From Streptomyces thermodiastaticus (GTDB taxonomy: Bacteria > Actinomycetota > Actinomycetes > Streptomycetales > Streptomycetaceae): a stretch of DNA of 64,000 nt. Of the stretch, positions 62,602 through 64,000 are shown piece after piece. Position numbers and translations under genes: made by a program. The stretch is from assembly GCF_014656135.1 (NCBI RefSeq), contig NZ_BNBV01000004.1, positions 16,360-80,359 of the forward strand. The letters run 5' to 3'. The notes below the pieces were generated by a model. That model searched no databases and was not told the DNA's origin. It saw nothing but the letters and a program-made list of their open reading frames with translations. The first letter of the stretch is position 1; each line of letters opens with the position of its first letter.

Positions 62602-62663
62602 GCCCGAAGGCTCGGGCCTTCGCAGACCCAGTTCCAGGCCCGCAGGCCCGGGCCTCGACGGCG
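62586..62663. repeat. 36-bp duplication of gene end plus terminator hairpin
   Basis: GCAGACCCAGT at 62586-62596 recurs at 62622-62632, and similarity continues for about 36 bases. In copy 1 the sequence gives the last codons and TAG stop of the NYN gene and a hairpin (AGGCCCGA 62600-62607 with TCGGGCCT 62612-62619). In copy 2 the stop is changed to CAG and the hairpin is altered. The result is two tandem terminator-like hairpins. Confidence 0.8.
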
Positions 62664-62693
62664 GCGGCACGACCGGGGACCCCGCCCGGGACC

Positions 62694-63626
62694 TCAGGCT
62701 TCGTCGGTGTCGGCGGCCTCGGCGGGAACGGTGTCCCAGAAGTCGGCCAGAGCACGGGCGGTCGCGAGCGGCTGGTCGCAGTTGGGGGAGTGCTCCGCGC
62801 CGTCGATCACCGTGCGCCGGGCCCCGAGCCGTGCGGCCATGTCGTCCAGCAGCGAAACGGGCCAGGTGTCGTCCCGTACCCCCGACAGCACGTGGAACGG
62901 CAGCGGGACGGCGGCCAGCTCCGCGACCCGGTCCGGTTCCTCGCACAACTGGCGTCCGGTGGCCAGCAGTTGCGCGGGCTTGGTGGCCAGCCAGCGGCGG
63001 CGCAGATCCTCCGCGCGGGCCACCGCCGGGGCCGGGGCACTCGCGGCCGGTGCACAGGCGGCGGGCCCGGCGCCGGTGACGGCCTCCTCCGGTGCCTCGG
63101 TGCCCTGCATGACCTGCCACACCTGGGCCATGGTCATCATCGCGAGGGCGTCCCGCAGCAGCTTCACCCGCTGCTGCTGGGCCTCGGAGATCTGAGCCGG
63201 CCCGGAGGCCATCAGGGTGAGCGAGCGGAAGAGGGAGTGGTCCAGGAGCACGGCCGCACGGGCGATCTGCCCGCCGAGGCTGTGGCCCACCAGATGGACG
63301 CGGGTGCCCAGCGCCCCGGCCTGCGCGAGAACGTCCCGGGCGAGCTCCTCCTGCGCATACGCCGACTCGTCGTCCGCCGGTCCGTCCGACTCGAACTGTC
63401 CGCGTCCGTCCACCGCGACGGTCCGGTAACCGCGGGCCGCCAGCGGGGCGTGCAGCGGGTTGAAGTCCTCCTTGCTGCCGGTGTAGCCGGGCAGCAGCAG
63501 CGCGGTGCCGCGCGGTTCGGTGCCGGCCGCCGCGGGGGCGTCCACGACGGCGAACTCCCCGCGCGCGGTGCGCAGACGACGGGCGCGGGCTCCAGGAGGC
63601 GGGACGAAGGTCGGCGGCTGGCTCAT
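62694..63626 (-). CDS. alpha/beta hydrolase
   Basis: The 310-residue product starts at ATG 63626. LLLPGYTGSKEDFNPLHAPLAARGYRTVAVDGRGQFES holds the oxyanion region, the nucleophile elbow is GHSLGGQ near residue 118, the acid is probably Asp in SGVRDDTWP and the His is in AEHSPNCDQP. A lid of about 60 residues (Ala/Pro-rich, QQQRVKLLRDALAMM...) lies between. No signal peptide. The substrate is unknown; ester or lactone hydrolysis is typical. Confidence 0.9.
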   Translation of the reverse strand: MSQPPTFVPPPGARARRLRTARGEFAVVDAPAAAGTEPRGTALLLPGYTGSKEDFNPLHAPLAARGYRTVAVDGRGQFESDGPADDESAYAQEELARDVLAQAGALGTRVHLVGHSLGGQIARAAVLLDHSLFRSLTLMASGPAQISEAQQQRVKLLRDALAMMTMAQVWQVMQGTEAPEEAVTGAGPAACAPAASAPAPAVARAEDLRRRWLATKPAQLLATGRQLCEEPDRVAELAAVPLPFHVLSGVRDDTWPVSLLDDMAARLGARRTVIDGAEHSPNCDQPLATARALADFWDTVPAEAADTDEA

Positions 63627-63718
63627 GCGGTGAGGCTACCGGGCCTGACCCGTACACGCCGAACGCTACGGGGGCACGGCATCCGGGACACGGCACGCGG
63701 GCGCAGGACACCCTGGAA

Positions 63719-63760
63719 CGCCGCCGGCCCGGGTCCCAGGGAGGAACCGGGCCGGCGGCG
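63719..63760. terminator. terminator of the right-edge gene
   Basis: CGCCGCCGGCCCGG (63719-63732) pairs with CCGGGCCGGCGGCG (63747-63760), 14 bp with a 14-base loop. It lies 16 bases past the leftward stop at 63776. Confidence 0.9.
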
Positions 63761-63775
63761 TACGCGGGGGCGTCG

Positions 63776-64000
63776 TCAGGCGTCCGCGGACTCCACCGCG
63801 GCCGCCGTCTTCCGGGTACGACGCGTCCTCGGCTTCGTGCCGTCCTCCGCCTCACCGGTGGCCTGCGCGGGAATCTCCGCCCCCGCGGCCGAGGCGGCCG
63901 CCTTGCGGGTACGGCGACGCGGCTTGGCCTCCTCGGCCGGTGCCGCGTCCGTGGTGCCGGTCGTGCCGGCGGCCTCGCCGGCGGCGGCGGCCTTCTTGCG
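63776..64000 (-). CDS. C-terminal end of a basic Ala/Arg/Lys-rich protein (partial)
   Basis: The final 74 residues of a leftward gene are present; the rest is beyond the right edge. The sequence is low complexity with repeated KPRRRTRKAAA and TRRTRKTAAA clusters between acidic Ala/Gly stretches, ending ESADA. Such tails occur in actinobacterial DEAD-box RNA helicases and in RNase E/G. By position a DEAD-box helicase is the more likely of the two, but this fragment cannot decide. It probably binds RNA or DNA. Confidence 0.6.
   Translation of the reverse strand, partial: RKKAAAAGEAAGTTGTTDAAPAEEAKPRRRTRKAAASAAGAEIPAQATGEAEDGTKPRTRRTRKTAAAVESADA

Overview
The window is high-GC (roughly 70% or more) actinobacterial chromosome, almost certainly Streptomyces. 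The genes are dense with G/C-ending codons, GTG starts are common, and many gene pairs overlap by 4 bases (GTGA/ATGA). It carries mycothiol synthesis (mshB), a DUF397/DUF5753 regulator pair and two BldK-like oligopeptide importers. Function calls come from reading the translations by eye; no database was searched.

Layout. 1-1674: a rearranged polymorphic-toxin locus, with a headless toxin trunk and a nuclease-type toxin tail joined in frame to an Imm49 immunity domain. 1793-7514: a coiled-coil membrane protein, a GH18-like exported protein and an LpqW-like solute-binding lipoprotein. 7558-8700: a compact cassette of three tiny overlapping genes divergent from a short GntR regulator. 9007-10917: typA. 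11665-23388: two complete tandem oligopeptide ABC operons of identical gene order. 23591-27002: an S9 peptidase, a small membrane protein and the remnant of a WhiJ-like regulator with its DUF397 partner. 27105-30813: mshB, a small membrane protein and a membrane-anchored peptidoglycan-binding-like protein. 30909-34435: an ABC-2 exporter with a DesK/DesR-type two-component pair. 34622-36555: a transglutaminase-like protein and a GNAT protein. 36696-44462: fdxA, dapC, a secreted protein, a resuscitation/lysozyme-fold-like secreted protein, dapE, a LOG-family protein, folP-like, a DivIVA-like protein and tag. 44503-45898: enoyl-CoA hydratase and DUF3117. 46043-53571: O-methyltransferase, ECF sigma factor, zinc anti-sigma factor, tatB, mrp, DUF1003 and an MgtE-N/CBS protein. 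53865-57472: a lipoprotein, corA and a SUFU-domain protein. 57523-64000: a broken MFS transporter, a zinc-ribbon protein, a PHP phosphoesterase, MarC, a NYN-domain protein, an alpha/beta hydrolase and the C-terminus of a basic protein cut by the right edge.

From memory, the housekeeping backbone (lpqW, typA, mshB plus a small membrane gene, fdx, dapC, dapE, LOG, folP2, DivIVA-like, tagA, DUF3117, methyltransferase, sigE-type sigma, anti-sigma, tatB, mrp, DUF1003, MgtE-N/CBS, corA) follows the order of Mycobacterium tuberculosis Rv1165 to Rv1239. The accessory content is what interrupts this backbone: the toxin remnants, the GntR cassette, the duplicated peptide importers, the DUF397 remnant and the dead MFS gene.

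Most transcription units end in long perfect hairpins without U-tracts. Several genes have tandem repeats starting at or next to their stop codons. No tRNA, rRNA, CRISPR array or intact transposase was recognised.
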